Below are positions 16,265 to 24,141 of a stretch of DNA of 44,458 nt, piece after piece (positions within the stretch are counted from its first letter, which is position 1; the number at the start of each line of letters is the position of its first letter). The stretch covers positions 1 through 44,458 of the forward strand of contig NZ_JPRS01000068.1 of assembly GCF_000738085.1 (NCBI RefSeq), read 5' to 3'. This stretch comes from Cryobacterium sp. MLB-32 (GTDB lineage Bacteria; Actinomycetota; Actinomycetes; Actinomycetales; Microbacteriaceae). The position numbers and the translations under genes are program-made. The notes beneath the pieces are model-generated. The model ran no database searches, was not told the origin of the DNA, and worked only from the letters and a program-made list of their open reading frames with translations.

Positions 16265-17746
16265 CTACGTCGCGCCCCCGGAAACGCACTCCATGACGTT
16301 CCCCCGGGTGGCGTCGGCTCGGGGGATCTCAGCGGCAACGCGTCCTGACCGAAGCACCACGATTCGGTCACTGAGGCCGAGCACCTCGTCGAGGTCGGCC
16401 GACACCAACAGGATCGCCGCACCCCGCCGACGCAGCTCGACGAGCTCGCGGTGCATCCGCTGCCGGGCCCCCACGTCGACGCCGCGGGTGGGTTCGACGA
16501 GCACGAGCACCCGCGGATCGAGTTCTCCCCATCGAGCCAGGGTGACCGCCTGCCGGTTTCCTTCGAGCAGGGCGGGAATGTTCTCGCGCAGTTCCGAACT
16601 CGGCCTCCGCAGCACCGGAATGTCGATCTTCACGGCCTGCCGAACCGTGGCCAGCCGCTCCTCCACGGCCGCACGCACCGCATCCATTCCGGTGAGCACG
16701 GCAGCTGGCTCCTCGGCGAGCCGCACCGCACTCGCTTGCTCCTCGCGGTTGTCCGGCATCACCCCGATGCCGCACCGCACGGAGTCCCGCAGCCCGCGCA
16801 CCCGAACGGGCACGCCGTCAAGAAGAAGGCTCCCGCCGCGCATGCGCTGCAGCCCCGTCAGCATGCGCGCGACCGTCGCGGCGCCCTCACCGACCATTCC
16901 CACGATCTCCCCGGCGCGCAGGTCGACGTCGACCGGACCGAACGCTGCGCCGTCGGTCAGCCCGATCCCGGCGAGCACAACAGGACCGGCTTCCCGGTTT
17001 TCGTGGGTCACGTGATGGGAGACCTCATGGCCGAGCATGTCGGTCGTGATCTGGTCGACGGTCGCGTCGGCGGCACGCACGGTGCTCACCAGACGGCCGG
17101 CGCGCAGCACGGTGATGCGATCGGCCAGCCCCCAGATCTCGTCCAGGCGATGGGTGATGATCAGCACGGCGATTCCGGCGCGACGGAGGCGGTCGACAAC
17201 GCGCAGCAGGGCCTGGGCTTCGAGAATCGACACGGATGCCGTGGGCTCGTCGAGCACCATGAACCGGGCGTGATCAGCCACCGCGCGGGCGATCTCGAGC
17301 ATGAGATGCTGCCCCCGGCTGAGCGAGCCGAGCAGCGCCTCCGTGGCCAGGTGCGCGCCGATGGCCGTGAGCCTGGCCTCGGCGGAGCGCCGCAGCTGCT
17401 GGCGGTCGACCAGGCCGTGACGCGTGGGCTCCTGGCCGAGCATGAGGTAGTCCGCCACCGTGAGTCGAGGATCGGCCCCGGGCGTCTGGTGCACGATGAA
17501 CAGACCGTGCTCACGGGCCTCACGGGCGCTGCCGACGGTGATGGCCGTGCCGTTGACCGTGATCGTGGCCGAATCGGCGGGGTAGATGCCGCAGAGGATC
17601 TTCACAAGCACGGATTTTCCGGCGCCGTTCGCACCGAACACGGCGTGCACCTCACCGCCGCGCAACTCCAGCTGCACGTCGTCGAGGGCCTGCACGGCGC
17701 CGAACCGTTTGCTCACGCCGGTGATGCGCAGAAGTGCTGGAGTCAT
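16265..17746 (-). CDS. Orphan sugar-type ABC ATPase with two nucleotide-binding domains
   Basis: 493 aa from ATG 17746. Double ABC ATPase of the RbsA/XylG/MglA (CUT2) type. The first domain is complete: Walker A GANGAGKS (38-45), signature LSRGQ, Walker B MVLDEPTASVS, and the switch His in IITHRLDE. The second domain has a degenerate P-loop (GMVGEGAATVARML, no GKS/T) but keeps a signature-like LLEGNRQAVTLARW and VLVEPTRGVDVGA. One weak site is normal in this family. No permease or binding protein for it is nearby, so its transporter is encoded elsewhere or it is a remnant. Its 3' end faces the glucosidase gene. Confidence 0.87.
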   Translation of the reverse strand: MTPALLRITGVSKRFGAVQALDDVQLELRGGEVHAVFGANGAGKSVLVKILCGIYPADSATITVNGTAITVGSAREAREHGLFIVHQTPGADPRLTVADYLMLGQEPTRHGLVDRQQLRRSAEARLTAIGAHLATEALLGSLSRGQHLMLEIARAVADHARFMVLDEPTASVSILEAQALLRVVDRLRRAGIAVLIITHRLDEIWGLADRITVLRAGRLVSTVRAADATVDQITTDMLGHEVSHHVTHENREAGPVVLAGIGLTDGAAFGPVDVDLRAGEIVGMVGEGAATVARMLTGLQRMRGGSLLLDGVPVRVRGLRDSVRCGIGVMPDNREEQASAVRLAEEPAAVLTGMDAVRAAVEERLATVRQAVKIDIPVLRRPSSELRENIPALLEGNRQAVTLARWGELDPRVLVLVEPTRGVDVGARQRMHRELVELRRRGAAILLVSADLDEVLGLSDRIVVLRSGRVAAEIPRADATRGNVMECVSGGAT

Positions 17747-17862
17747 GATGTCTTCATTGTCGTTCACGGGACCGACACGCGCCACCGCCGCGTGGTGTCG
17801 GTCGTGGCACCTAGGGTGATGAGTCGGGCAACGCTCGCAATTCTGAGACGGAGGCCAGGCAC

Positions 17863-18648
17863 ATGATGGGTGCACACCACGCCATGACCGGCGCAGCAGC
17901 CTGGATCGCCGTGACGGCCACCGCGGGGCACGGCCTCGGGCTGTTCCCCGTGACGCCCACGGGCACGATCGCCGGGGCTCTGCTCTGCGCGGGCGCCGCC
18001 CTGTTGCCCGACGCCGACCACGGCTCGGCCACCATCGCGCAGTCCGTTCCGCTGCTCGGCAAGGTGGTCACCTCGGGCATCTCCCGCGCCTCCGGCGGGC
18101 ACCGCCATGGGCTGCACAGCCTGCTCGCCGTGGCCTGCGTGTGGATTCTCGCCACCGGCCTGGGCCTGCTGGTGTGGCAGCCGAGCGGATGGTCCCAGCC
18201 GATCAGCGTGGGTCCGGCCGCGATGACCGCGATCACGGTGGCCTTCGCCGCGAAGGCCCTCAAGCTGGCGCGCTGGTGGAGTCTGGCGTGGCTGATCGGG
18301 CTCGCCGTGGCCGCCTTCATCGCGCTGTACGCCCCGGAACAGCAGGCCTGGTTCGTGATCTGCGTCGCCCTGGGCTACGCGGTGCACCTGCTGGGTGACT
18401 TCCTCACCACGGGCGGGCTGCCGCTGCTGTGGCCGTGGGTGCCGAAGCCGCCGCGGTTCTGGCGCAGGGTGCCACTTCTCAAGCGCATCTGGACATCCGG
18501 CGGTTACATGGCACTGCCGGTGCTCGGCAACGCGGGCTCGCTGCGCGAGTGGATTCTGCTCATCCCGGTGTCGCTCTACGCGGCGTACGGCGTGGCCTAT
18601 GCCGCGTTGGCCGCCGCCAACGCGCACCTGCCCGCGCTGGGCTTCTGA
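17863..18648 (+). CDS. YdjM/DUF457-type membrane-bound metal-dependent hydrolase
   Basis: 261 aa, ATG 17863 with GGAGG about 10 nt upstream. The family pattern is clear: HHAMTGAAAW near the N-terminus, then LLPDADHGSAT, then HRHGLHSLLAV, followed by several membrane helices and GYAVHLLGDFLTTGGLPLLWP. The His and Asp residues of these motifs form the presumed metal site facing the membrane. In Bacillus the YfhO/YdjM-type relatives are LexA-regulated; no LexA box was recognised here. Substrate unknown. A terminator-like hairpin follows the gene. Confidence 0.85.
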   Translation: MMGAHHAMTGAAAWIAVTATAGHGLGLFPVTPTGTIAGALLCAGAALLPDADHGSATIAQSVPLLGKVVTSGISRASGGHRHGLHSLLAVACVWILATGLGLLVWQPSGWSQPISVGPAAMTAITVAFAAKALKLARWWSLAWLIGLAVAAFIALYAPEQQAWFVICVALGYAVHLLGDFLTTGGLPLLWPWVPKPPRFWRRVPLLKRIWTSGGYMALPVLGNAGSLREWILLIPVSLYAAYGVAYAALAAANAHLPALGF

Positions 18649-18745
18649 CCCGCATCGTCCTTCTGGCCCGCGCGGGGCTTCTGGCCCGGGTCGGGCTTCC
18701 GGTGTCGGGCGTGGCGTGTCGGGCTTCCCGCCCGAGGAGAGAAGC

Positions 18746-18770
18746 GGCCCCCTCGGCGGGGCCACTTTCT
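18746..18770 (+). terminator. Rho-independent terminator-like hairpin
   Basis: GGCCCC-CTCGGC-GGGGCC (18746-18763) followed by ACTTTCT. It lies about 100 bp after the YdjM-like gene and just before the convergent NERD gene 3' end, so it may serve the plus-strand gene. Confidence 0.5.
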
Positions 18771-18791
18771 CGTGTCGCTACCCGATACCCG

Positions 18792-19610
18792 TTAGCCGAT
18801 ACCGACGCTCGCGAGCATCCCGGTGAGCACCTGAACAACTGCCACAACCTCCACGCCGATGGTCACTACCAGCACGGCTGTGCCCCAGGAGACCAACGTG
18901 CGTCGGCGGCGGCGCGACTGGCGAACATCGCTGTCGAGCTCGGCGAAACGAGCCATCACGTTGCCGGGATCGACCTGTGGGTGTGCACCCCACGTTGCGG
19001 GGTCGTCAACCAGGGTGGTGACCTCCATCACCTGCTGGGGGTTCAGGGCCACCGGTAGGCGCAGCAACCACGAGGTGAGGTGCTTGGAATCCAGGACCTT
19101 CACCACGGGCGGCTTCTCCCGAATGACGACCTCTCGCGGTTCAACCAGGGCGATCACCGGCCTCGCGGCATCGTACTGCGGCATCCGTTTTCTGAGCACA
19201 CGAGTGACCAATTCGGCCTCAAATTCAGCGTCGCGCAGGTACGGCACGCGGCGTCCCTGCATCACGACCAGGCGTTTGAATACCCAGATGTTCTTGCCAC
19301 GTGGATTGCGCATGGTGATCGTGAAGACCCCGGCCGGACCGACGACCAGGTGTGCGATCTCGGCGCTCCGTTTGCCCACGGGAAGCGAGTGGAAGACCGC
19401 CCAATCGGGCGGAAGCTTGGCGAGCGATGCGCCGAGGGCGATATCGTCCCTGGCCCCGTCATACCAGGCGACGTTGTCTTGGTGAAGGGGTGATCGCCCG
19501 AGGACACGGGCGAGTGGCGAACGTCGGGGCACGACTCTGTGGTCCATCAGGTCATCGATGACCGTGTGGGCCGCGAGTCGAGTGCGCATAGCGGGTATTT
19601 CGACAGTCAC
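18792..19610 (-). CDS. NERD-domain membrane protein, catalytic residues lost (paralogue 1)
   Basis: 272 aa, GTG start with GAGGG upstream. Alignable over its whole length with the next gene (IPAMRxRxAAxxVI, PRSPLAR, GRSPL, HLVVGPxGVFTI). The middle is a nuclease-related NERD domain, but where paralogue 2 has EIDHLVVG and IQTK this protein has EIAHLVVG and ITMR. The Asp and the catalytic Lys of the PD-(D/E)XK core are therefore missing. A C-terminal helix (WGTAVLVVTIGVEVVAVVQVL) anchors it in the membrane. It is probably a non-catalytic partner or a decaying copy. A 13-bp palindrome lies 17 nt upstream of its start. Confidence 0.82.
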   Translation of the reverse strand: MTVEIPAMRTRLAAHTVIDDLMDHRVVPRRSPLARVLGRSPLHQDNVAWYDGARDDIALGASLAKLPPDWAVFHSLPVGKRSAEIAHLVVGPAGVFTITMRNPRGKNIWVFKRLVVMQGRRVPYLRDAEFEAELVTRVLRKRMPQYDAARPVIALVEPREVVIREKPPVVKVLDSKHLTSWLLRLPVALNPQQVMEVTTLVDDPATWGAHPQVDPGNVMARFAELDSDVRQSRRRRRTLVSWGTAVLVVTIGVEVVAVVQVLTGMLASVGIG

Positions 19611-19626
19611 GGGGTTGGACCCTCCC

Positions 19627-19639
19627 TTGAGTCACTCAA
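19627..19639. promoter_or_regulatory. Palindrome TTGAGT-C-ACTCAA upstream of NERD paralogue 1
   Basis: Perfect 6+1+6 palindrome, 17 nt before the GTG start at 19610. The position would suit an operator or an mRNA stem near the ribosome-binding site. No second copy was seen before paralogue 2. Confidence 0.35.
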
Positions 19640-19694
19640 AAGAATACCGGGAGGCATCCGTCATCAAGAGCCCCACAAGGGGCACTGGAACGAT

Positions 19695-19768
19695 CCGTGC
19701 GCCACGCTCAGGCCGATCAGGGCGGTGGAACGGTCAGTGCGCTACGCTCAGGCCGATCAAGGCGGTGA
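19695..19768. repeat. Duplicated 3' tail of NERD paralogue 2
   Basis: About 33 bp (19695-19727) repeat the sequence covering the last codons of paralogue 2 (19735-19767) with four differences: CACGCTCAGGCCGATCAG against TACGCTCAGGCCGATCAA. The extra copy lies just outside the gene. Confidence 0.55.
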
Positions 19769-20543
19769 TCAGGTAGGGCATCCCCGCCGCTCCCACGATG
19801 AGGGCCGCCGAACCGAACGGTACCCAGAAGATGCGCTGTTTGCGGGCGGCGCGCACGGATTTCTCGAGCGCGGCAAACTCGGAGATGAGTTGCTGGGGTT
19901 CGAGCGAGGGAAACGCATCCCAGGTGTCCGGACTGTCGATGATATTCGCGGCCTCGATCCGGTCAACGGGATCGAGCACCGGCGGACGCGTCAGCAGCCA
20001 GGGCCGCAGGTCCTCGGCGTCGAGCACCTTAACCTGCGCAGGTTTTTGGTACATCGTGATGCGTTTGGCCCCCACAATGGCGACCACTGGGCGCACCGAC
20101 GGGCGCAGCAGCATCCGCTCTCGAAGCAGCGTGGTGACCCGCGCAGCATCCAGCTCGGCCTTGCGAATGTAGGGCAGACGCTCCCCGTCGACGACCACGG
20201 TGCGACCGGCCACGCGCACCCGCTTGCCGCGGTGGCGTTTGGTCTGGATCGTGAAGACTCCCCCGGGGCCGACCACGAGGTGGTCGATCTCGGTCCCCTC
20301 CGCGCCGGCCGGGATCGCGTGGAACGTGGTCCACTCCGCCGGGAGCTCGGCAAGCAGCATGCCGACGGCCATCTCGGCCTTGGCCCCGCGATACCAGAAC
20401 ATGCTCTCGGGGCCGAGCGGCGAGCGCCCGAAGAATCTCGCGAGCGGCGAGCGGGGTGGTACGAGACTTTGTTCGAGGAGCAGCACCTCTATGACGGATT
20501 GCGCGGCAAAACGCTCTCGCATGGCTGGAATGTTGGACGCCAC
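19734..20543 (-). CDS. NERD-domain membrane protein, intact core (paralogue 2)
   Basis: 269 aa from GTG 20543, chosen because AGGAG is 5 nt upstream and because the start then aligns exactly with paralogue 1; an upstream GTG at 20561 has no RBS. The NERD domain (about 75-125) keeps EIDHLVVGPGGVFTIQTK, with the Asp and Gln-x-Lys of the PD-(D/E)XK nuclease core. A C-terminal hydrophobic hairpin (FGSAALIVGAAGMPYLITALIGL) suggests membrane attachment facing the cytoplasm. NERD proteins are thought to process DNA but are little characterised. The two paralogues are tandem, same strand, 123 bp apart, so probably arose by duplication. Confidence 0.85.
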   Translation of the reverse strand: MASNIPAMRERFAAQSVIEVLLLEQSLVPPRSPLARFFGRSPLGPESMFWYRGAKAEMAVGMLLAELPAEWTTFHAIPAGAEGTEIDHLVVGPGGVFTIQTKRHRGKRVRVAGRTVVVDGERLPYIRKAELDAARVTTLLRERMLLRPSVRPVVAIVGAKRITMYQKPAQVKVLDAEDLRPWLLTRPPVLDPVDRIEAANIIDSPDTWDAFPSLEPQQLISEFAALEKSVRAARKQRIFWVPFGSAALIVGAAGMPYLITALIGLSVAH

Positions 20544-20719
20544 GAATCTCCTCGGGTTCACCTGAATCTATCCAGACCCCTCAGCCGCCTGAAGCCCCAA
20601 TTATGGGCAGGACATCGGGATGCCGGGCCGCGGCCAGTGACCCGTAAACTAGGGGGTACACGCTTTCTCTGTGCCCCGATTACGGGCAAGTCGGGGGCTT
20701 CACACAGAGGACACATCAC

Positions 20720-21283
20720 GTGAACACGAAGATCGTTGCGATCGCCATTGGAGCTGCTCTCGTCGCGGCTCTCGCCGGGGCCGGAATCGCCCTCGCGGTG
20801 ACCAACCTGTCCGACGACAACGACACGCTCACCGGCGACACCCTGCAGCGCGCCAGCGCTGCCGCACTCGCCGAAACGGGTGCGGGAACGGTCACGAGCG
20901 CCGAACGCACCGATGACGGCGGCCCCGAATACAACCTCGAGGTGCGCCTCGAGAACGGCGACGAGGTCGACGTGGAACTCAACGGTTCCTTCGACGTCGT
21001 CTACGTGGGCGACCTCGACCCGAACACCTCCGGCTTGTCGTCCGCGCCGGTCGCGACCGCGGCGCCCGCACAGCCGACCGCCGAACAGGATGCCGCCGCC
21101 CGCGCGAACGCCGAAGCCGCCGCCTTGGCCGCCGTGGGCAGCGGAACCGTCACCGAGTTCGACCGCAGCGACGACGCGGACCACGTCTACGAGGTAGAGA
21201 TCACTCTGAGCGACGGCCGTGACGTCGACGTGGAACTCGACGCGACGTTCCGCGTGACGAAGCTCGACGACGCCGTTCAGTAA
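20720..21283 (+). CDS. Exported protein with two PepSY-like repeats
   Basis: 187 aa, GTG 20720 with AGAGGA 8 nt upstream. Residues 6-27 form a signal or anchor helix (VAIAIGAALVAALAGAGIALAV). Two similar segments follow: about 43-90 (ASAAALAETGAGTVTSAER, LEVRLENGDEVDVELNGSFDVV) and about 128-180 (AEAAALAAVGSGTVTEFDR, EVEITLSDGRDVDVELDATFRV), each like one PepSY domain, joined by an Ala/Pro/Thr linker. PepSY proteins are often regulators of peptidases or sensors in the envelope; no peptidase is next to it. Very acidic. A 103-bp repeat array follows. Confidence 0.8.
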   Translation: MNTKIVAIAIGAALVAALAGAGIALAVTNLSDDNDTLTGDTLQRASAAALAETGAGTVTSAERTDDGGPEYNLEVRLENGDEVDVELNGSFDVVYVGDLDPNTSGLSSAPVATAAPAQPTAEQDAAARANAEAAALAAVGSGTVTEFDRSDDADHVYEVEITLSDGRDVDVELDATFRVTKLDDAVQ

Positions 21284-21340
21284 TCAGCGCTGGCCGCCGC
21301 TCGCTCGTCCGCCCCAACCCACTCCGCAGTGAGTCCGGCA

Positions 21341-21955
21341 GTAGCGTCGGCCTTGGGGCCGACGTGGGCAGGTCACCACCGAGACGCCAAGATCCGCCCC
21401 ATGCGACACGCGAGACGACACCTTCGGCCCCATCAGGCCAGGCCAAGGGGCCAAAGTTGGCGGGTCACCTACGAGACGCCCACAACCGCCCCATGAGCGC
21501 ACCCCAACACACGCGAGACGACAGCTTCGGCCCCATGACGCCACACCAAGGGGCCAAAGTTGGCGGATCACCTACGAAACGCCAACAACCGCCCCATGAA
21601 CGCACCCCAACACACGCGAGACGACACCTTCGGCCCCATGACGCCACGCTAAGGGGCCAAAGTTGGCGGATCACCTACGAGACGCCAACAACCGCCCCAT
21701 GCGACACACGAGACGACACCTTCGGCCCCATCAGGCCAGGCCAAGGGGCCAAAGTTGGCGGATCACCTACGAAACGCCAACAACCGCCCCATGAACGCAC
21801 CCCAACACACGCGAGACGACACCTTCGGCCCCATGAAGCCACACCAAGGGGCCGAAGTTGGCGGGTCACCTACGAGACGCCAACAACCGCCCCATCAGCA
21901 CACCCCAACACACGCGAGACGACACCTTCGGCCCCATGAGGCCACGCCCAAGCAG
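21341..21955. repeat. 103-bp tandem repeat array with higher-order structure
   Basis: The landmark CGAGACGACA recurs at 21411, 21514, 21617, 21709, 21812 and 21915, i.e. spacings 103, 103, 92, 103, 103. A degenerate unit precedes it from about 21341. Units 1 and 4 share ATCAGGCCAGG and are both preceded by a GCGACAC variant, so three units form a 298-bp higher-order repeat. Each unit holds an inverted repeat CTTCGGCCCC...GGGGCC(A/G)AAG, perfect in unit 5 (21823-21832/21848-21857). As 103 is not a multiple of three, the array is non-coding. The rest of the 21284-22000 gap shows no gene. Confidence 0.9.
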
Positions 21956-22000
21956 GTGGAGGGCGACGCGTCGTTCAGTGTTGTTTGAGCGGGAAGAAGA

Positions 22001-22468
22001 TCAGCGTTCGACGAGGATTCCGTCTTCGTCGCAGAAGATGGTCTTGCCCGGAGTGAACGTGACGCCGGCGAAGGTGACGACAGCATCGGTGACGCCGCTG
22101 CCGGTCTTGGCGCTCTTGCGCGGGTTGCTGCCGAGGGCCTTGACCCCGAGGTCGAGAGCGGAGATGGCCACGCGGTCGCGGATGGCTCCGTTGATCACGA
22201 CGCCAGCCCATCCGTTGGCCACGGCAGAGTCGGCGATCATGTCGCCCATCAGGGCGGAGTTGAGTGAGCCGCCGCCGTCGACCACGAGCACCGCGCCGTC
22301 GCCGGGCGTCGCCAGGATCGACTTCACGAGGGCGTTGTCTTCGAGGCACGTGACGGTGCGGATCGGACCGCTGAAGCGGGCCCGACCACCCAGAGTGTGA
22401 AACTGCAGCGGAACGGACTGCAGGTCTTCTCCGCGTTCGTCGTACAGGTCAGCGGTCAACAGCGTCAT
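22001..22468 (-). CDS. rraA: RraA-family protein (ribonuclease activity regulator / HMG aldolase fold)
   Basis: 155 aa from ATG 22468 with GGAGG upstream. Full-length RraA: TADLYDERGEDLQSVPL at the start, GPIRTVTCLEDNALVK, then VLVVDGGGSLNSALMGD and GWAGVVINGAIRD, the glycine-rich strand and Arg-Asp pair that line the active-site cleft in this fold. In Escherichia coli RraA binds and inhibits RNase E; many relatives in other bacteria are instead 4-hydroxy-4-methyl-2-oxoglutarate aldolases, so function here is not certain. It stands alone, between the repeat array and a divergent lipoprotein gene. Confidence 0.92.
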   Translation of the reverse strand: MTLLTADLYDERGEDLQSVPLQFHTLGGRARFSGPIRTVTCLEDNALVKSILATPGDGAVLVVDGGGSLNSALMGDMIADSAVANGWAGVVINGAIRDRVAISALDLGVKALGSNPRKSAKTGSGVTDAVVTFAGVTFTPGKTIFCDEDGILVER

Positions 22469-22636
22469 GGGTATCCTCCGAGAGAGTGTGGCACGTGCTC
22501 GATTCCTCCAGCGTAGGGCTCCACCGCTGACGCAGGAGACCGCACCTACCCCTCCACATCTGAGATTCGGGCGACGGATGCCCCGCGCTTGTGGATAACT
22601 TCTGCACGAGTCGATGATCTGCTCTACATTGACCGC

Positions 22637-23266
22637 ATGCGCTTTCCCCTCCCCCGCACACGCCCCAGCATGCGCCGCAGCACGCGCCGCAGCATGCGCC
22701 GCAGCACTCTCCAGCGCACACTCTTTGGCACGCTCGCCCTTACGTCGCTGTGCCTGGTTGGCTGTGCCCCGGCGCCCGCGCCCGAATGGACACCGCCGCC
22801 GCCCACGAGCCCGACCGCCCCGGTGTTCGCCTCCAACGACGAGGCCCTCGCGGCCGCCACGGCCGCGTATGGGGCTTTTCTCAGCGCAGGAGGCAAGATT
22901 CTGGAGGAGGGTGGCGCGGATCCGGGTCGGATTGCCGCCTATGTCACGGCTGACTATCTGCCAAGCGTCACGGCGGAGATCAAGGGCTTCACCGACCGGG
23001 GGCACAAAAACCTTGGCGTACCAACGTTTGACACGGCATCGGTGGTTCGATATCAGGATCTGCACCCGAATCAAGCGTCCGTCGACATCTATGCCTGCTA
23101 TGACGTCTCAGCGCTGCGCGTCCTCGACAACGGCGGTATCGATGTCACGCCGACAAACCGATTGGATCGGGTGCCTTTCCAAGTGCAGCTGGTCTCCAGC
23201 CCCAATTCGCCAAATGTCCTGCTCGTCAACAAGGAGGATGTATGGCCGGGCCGCAATTTTTGCTAA
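22637..23266 (+). CDS. Lipoprotein of unknown function
   Basis: 209 aa from ATG 22637, which has TACATT exactly 6 nt upstream and no RBS, so the mRNA is probably leaderless. The N-terminus carries a 12-bp DNA repeat giving MRRST-RRSMRRS, then a signal helix (LFGTLALTSLCLVGC) with lipobox LVGC. The mature part starts Pro-rich, then has ASNDEALAAATAAYGAFLSAG and a C-terminal segment ending GRNFC with two further cysteines. I recognise no domain. Its last 25 bases overlap the next gene, whose RBS (AAGGAGG) is inside this coding sequence, so both proteins are made together. Confidence 0.75.
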   Translation: MRFPLPRTRPSMRRSTRRSMRRSTLQRTLFGTLALTSLCLVGCAPAPAPEWTPPPPTSPTAPVFASNDEALAAATAAYGAFLSAGGKILEEGGADPGRIAAYVTADYLPSVTAEIKGFTDRGHKNLGVPTFDTASVVRYQDLHPNQASVDIYACYDVSALRVLDNGGIDVTPTNRLDRVPFQVQLVSSPNSPNVLLVNKEDVWPGRNFC

Positions 23267-24102
23267 CCCTCACCGTCGTCTTGGGCGTGTTTCTCACGCC
23301 AGCGGTATTCGCCGACGTGACACCACCGTGCGGAGCGATGGGAAGCAGCGATGCTGGCTGCCCCGAGGCCCAGGCTGTCACGGCAGGCGGACAGGTACAG
23401 GTATCTGCGCACGTCGACACGGTGACGGACGGTCAAGGCGGATCGGCAAGGGGCGGTACGGGATCGCACGGCGGCAAGGGCGGCAGGGGCGGCGCCGGGG
23501 GTGCCGCCGTGCCGGTCGTGAACCTGCCGAAGGAAGGTGTGGGCGGGTCGCACACCGGTCCGGCAGCCCCCACGGTCGCGCCACCGGCTGCCCCGTGCGC
23601 CACCTGCACGGCACCGCTCGCGACGAGCGTGAGCGACCTCGTGGGCTTCTCCCCCCAGCCGCCATCCCAGACGATGGAGCCCAACGGTCTCGCGATCGTG
23701 GGGCTCGCGGCGAACTTCGTGGCCGCGGCATCCGTTCAGGTGGTCTCGGGCGCTCTCCTCGGCACCCCCGCCGATGTGCGCTTCACGCCGGCGACATTTC
23801 ACCGCGACTTCGGCGACGGTGCCGTCGGCAGCTCGACCACCGGCGGGGCCACATGGGAAGACCTGGGCGTTCCCGAGTTTTCCGATACGGACACGAGCCA
23901 CATCTACCGCGAACGTGGAGACTACGTGAGCACCCTCTCGGTGGCGTATTCCGCCGAGTTCCGCGTGGGCGGCGGCGACTGGCAGCCCGTCACGGGCACG
24001 CTGGCCGTAGCGGGCAATCCCCTGCCGGTCGCCGTGCGCCACGTGAAAAGCGTGCTTGTGGCGCACGACTGCATCCAGAATCCGAGCGGTGTCGGCTGCT
24101 GA
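23242..24102 (+). CDS. Secreted PKD-domain protein
   Basis: 286 aa, ATG 23242 with AAGGAGG 4 nt upstream. Signal peptide residues 1-24 (ends AVFADV). A Gly-rich spacer follows (GGSARGGTGSHGGKGGRGG), then a Pro/Ala/Cys stretch (APPAAPCATCTAP), and at about 165-265 a PKD-like beta-sandwich: TFHRDFGDGAVGSS ... SHIYRERGDYVSTLSVAYSAEFRVGG, the WxFGDG and HxYxxxGxY hallmarks with small changes. A Cys near the C-terminus (CIQNPSGVGC) may form a disulfide. Two-gene unit with the preceding lipoprotein; likely a surface-exposed pair. Ligand unknown. Confidence 0.8.
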   Translation: MAGPQFLLTLTVVLGVFLTPAVFADVTPPCGAMGSSDAGCPEAQAVTAGGQVQVSAHVDTVTDGQGGSARGGTGSHGGKGGRGGAGGAAVPVVNLPKEGVGGSHTGPAAPTVAPPAAPCATCTAPLATSVSDLVGFSPQPPSQTMEPNGLAIVGLAANFVAAASVQVVSGALLGTPADVRFTPATFHRDFGDGAVGSSTTGGATWEDLGVPEFSDTDTSHIYRERGDYVSTLSVAYSAEFRVGGGDWQPVTGTLAVAGNPLPVAVRHVKSVLVAHDCIQNPSGVGC

Positions 24103-24141
24103 CCCGCCGAAGCCAGGCGCCATCGACGCCATCAAACGCCC

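Noticed and set aside
21364-21939. 191-aa open frame across the tandem array
   Set aside because: The 103-bp period rotates the frame, so the translated repeats do not repeat as peptide; no RBS or domain.
21411-21955. Tandem array as a CRISPR
   Set aside because: The units are head to tail without unique spacers and no cas gene is present.
22590-22598. Perfect DnaA-box-like TGTGGATAA
   Set aside because: A single copy, not near dnaA/dnaN or an AT-rich region; not evidence for an origin.
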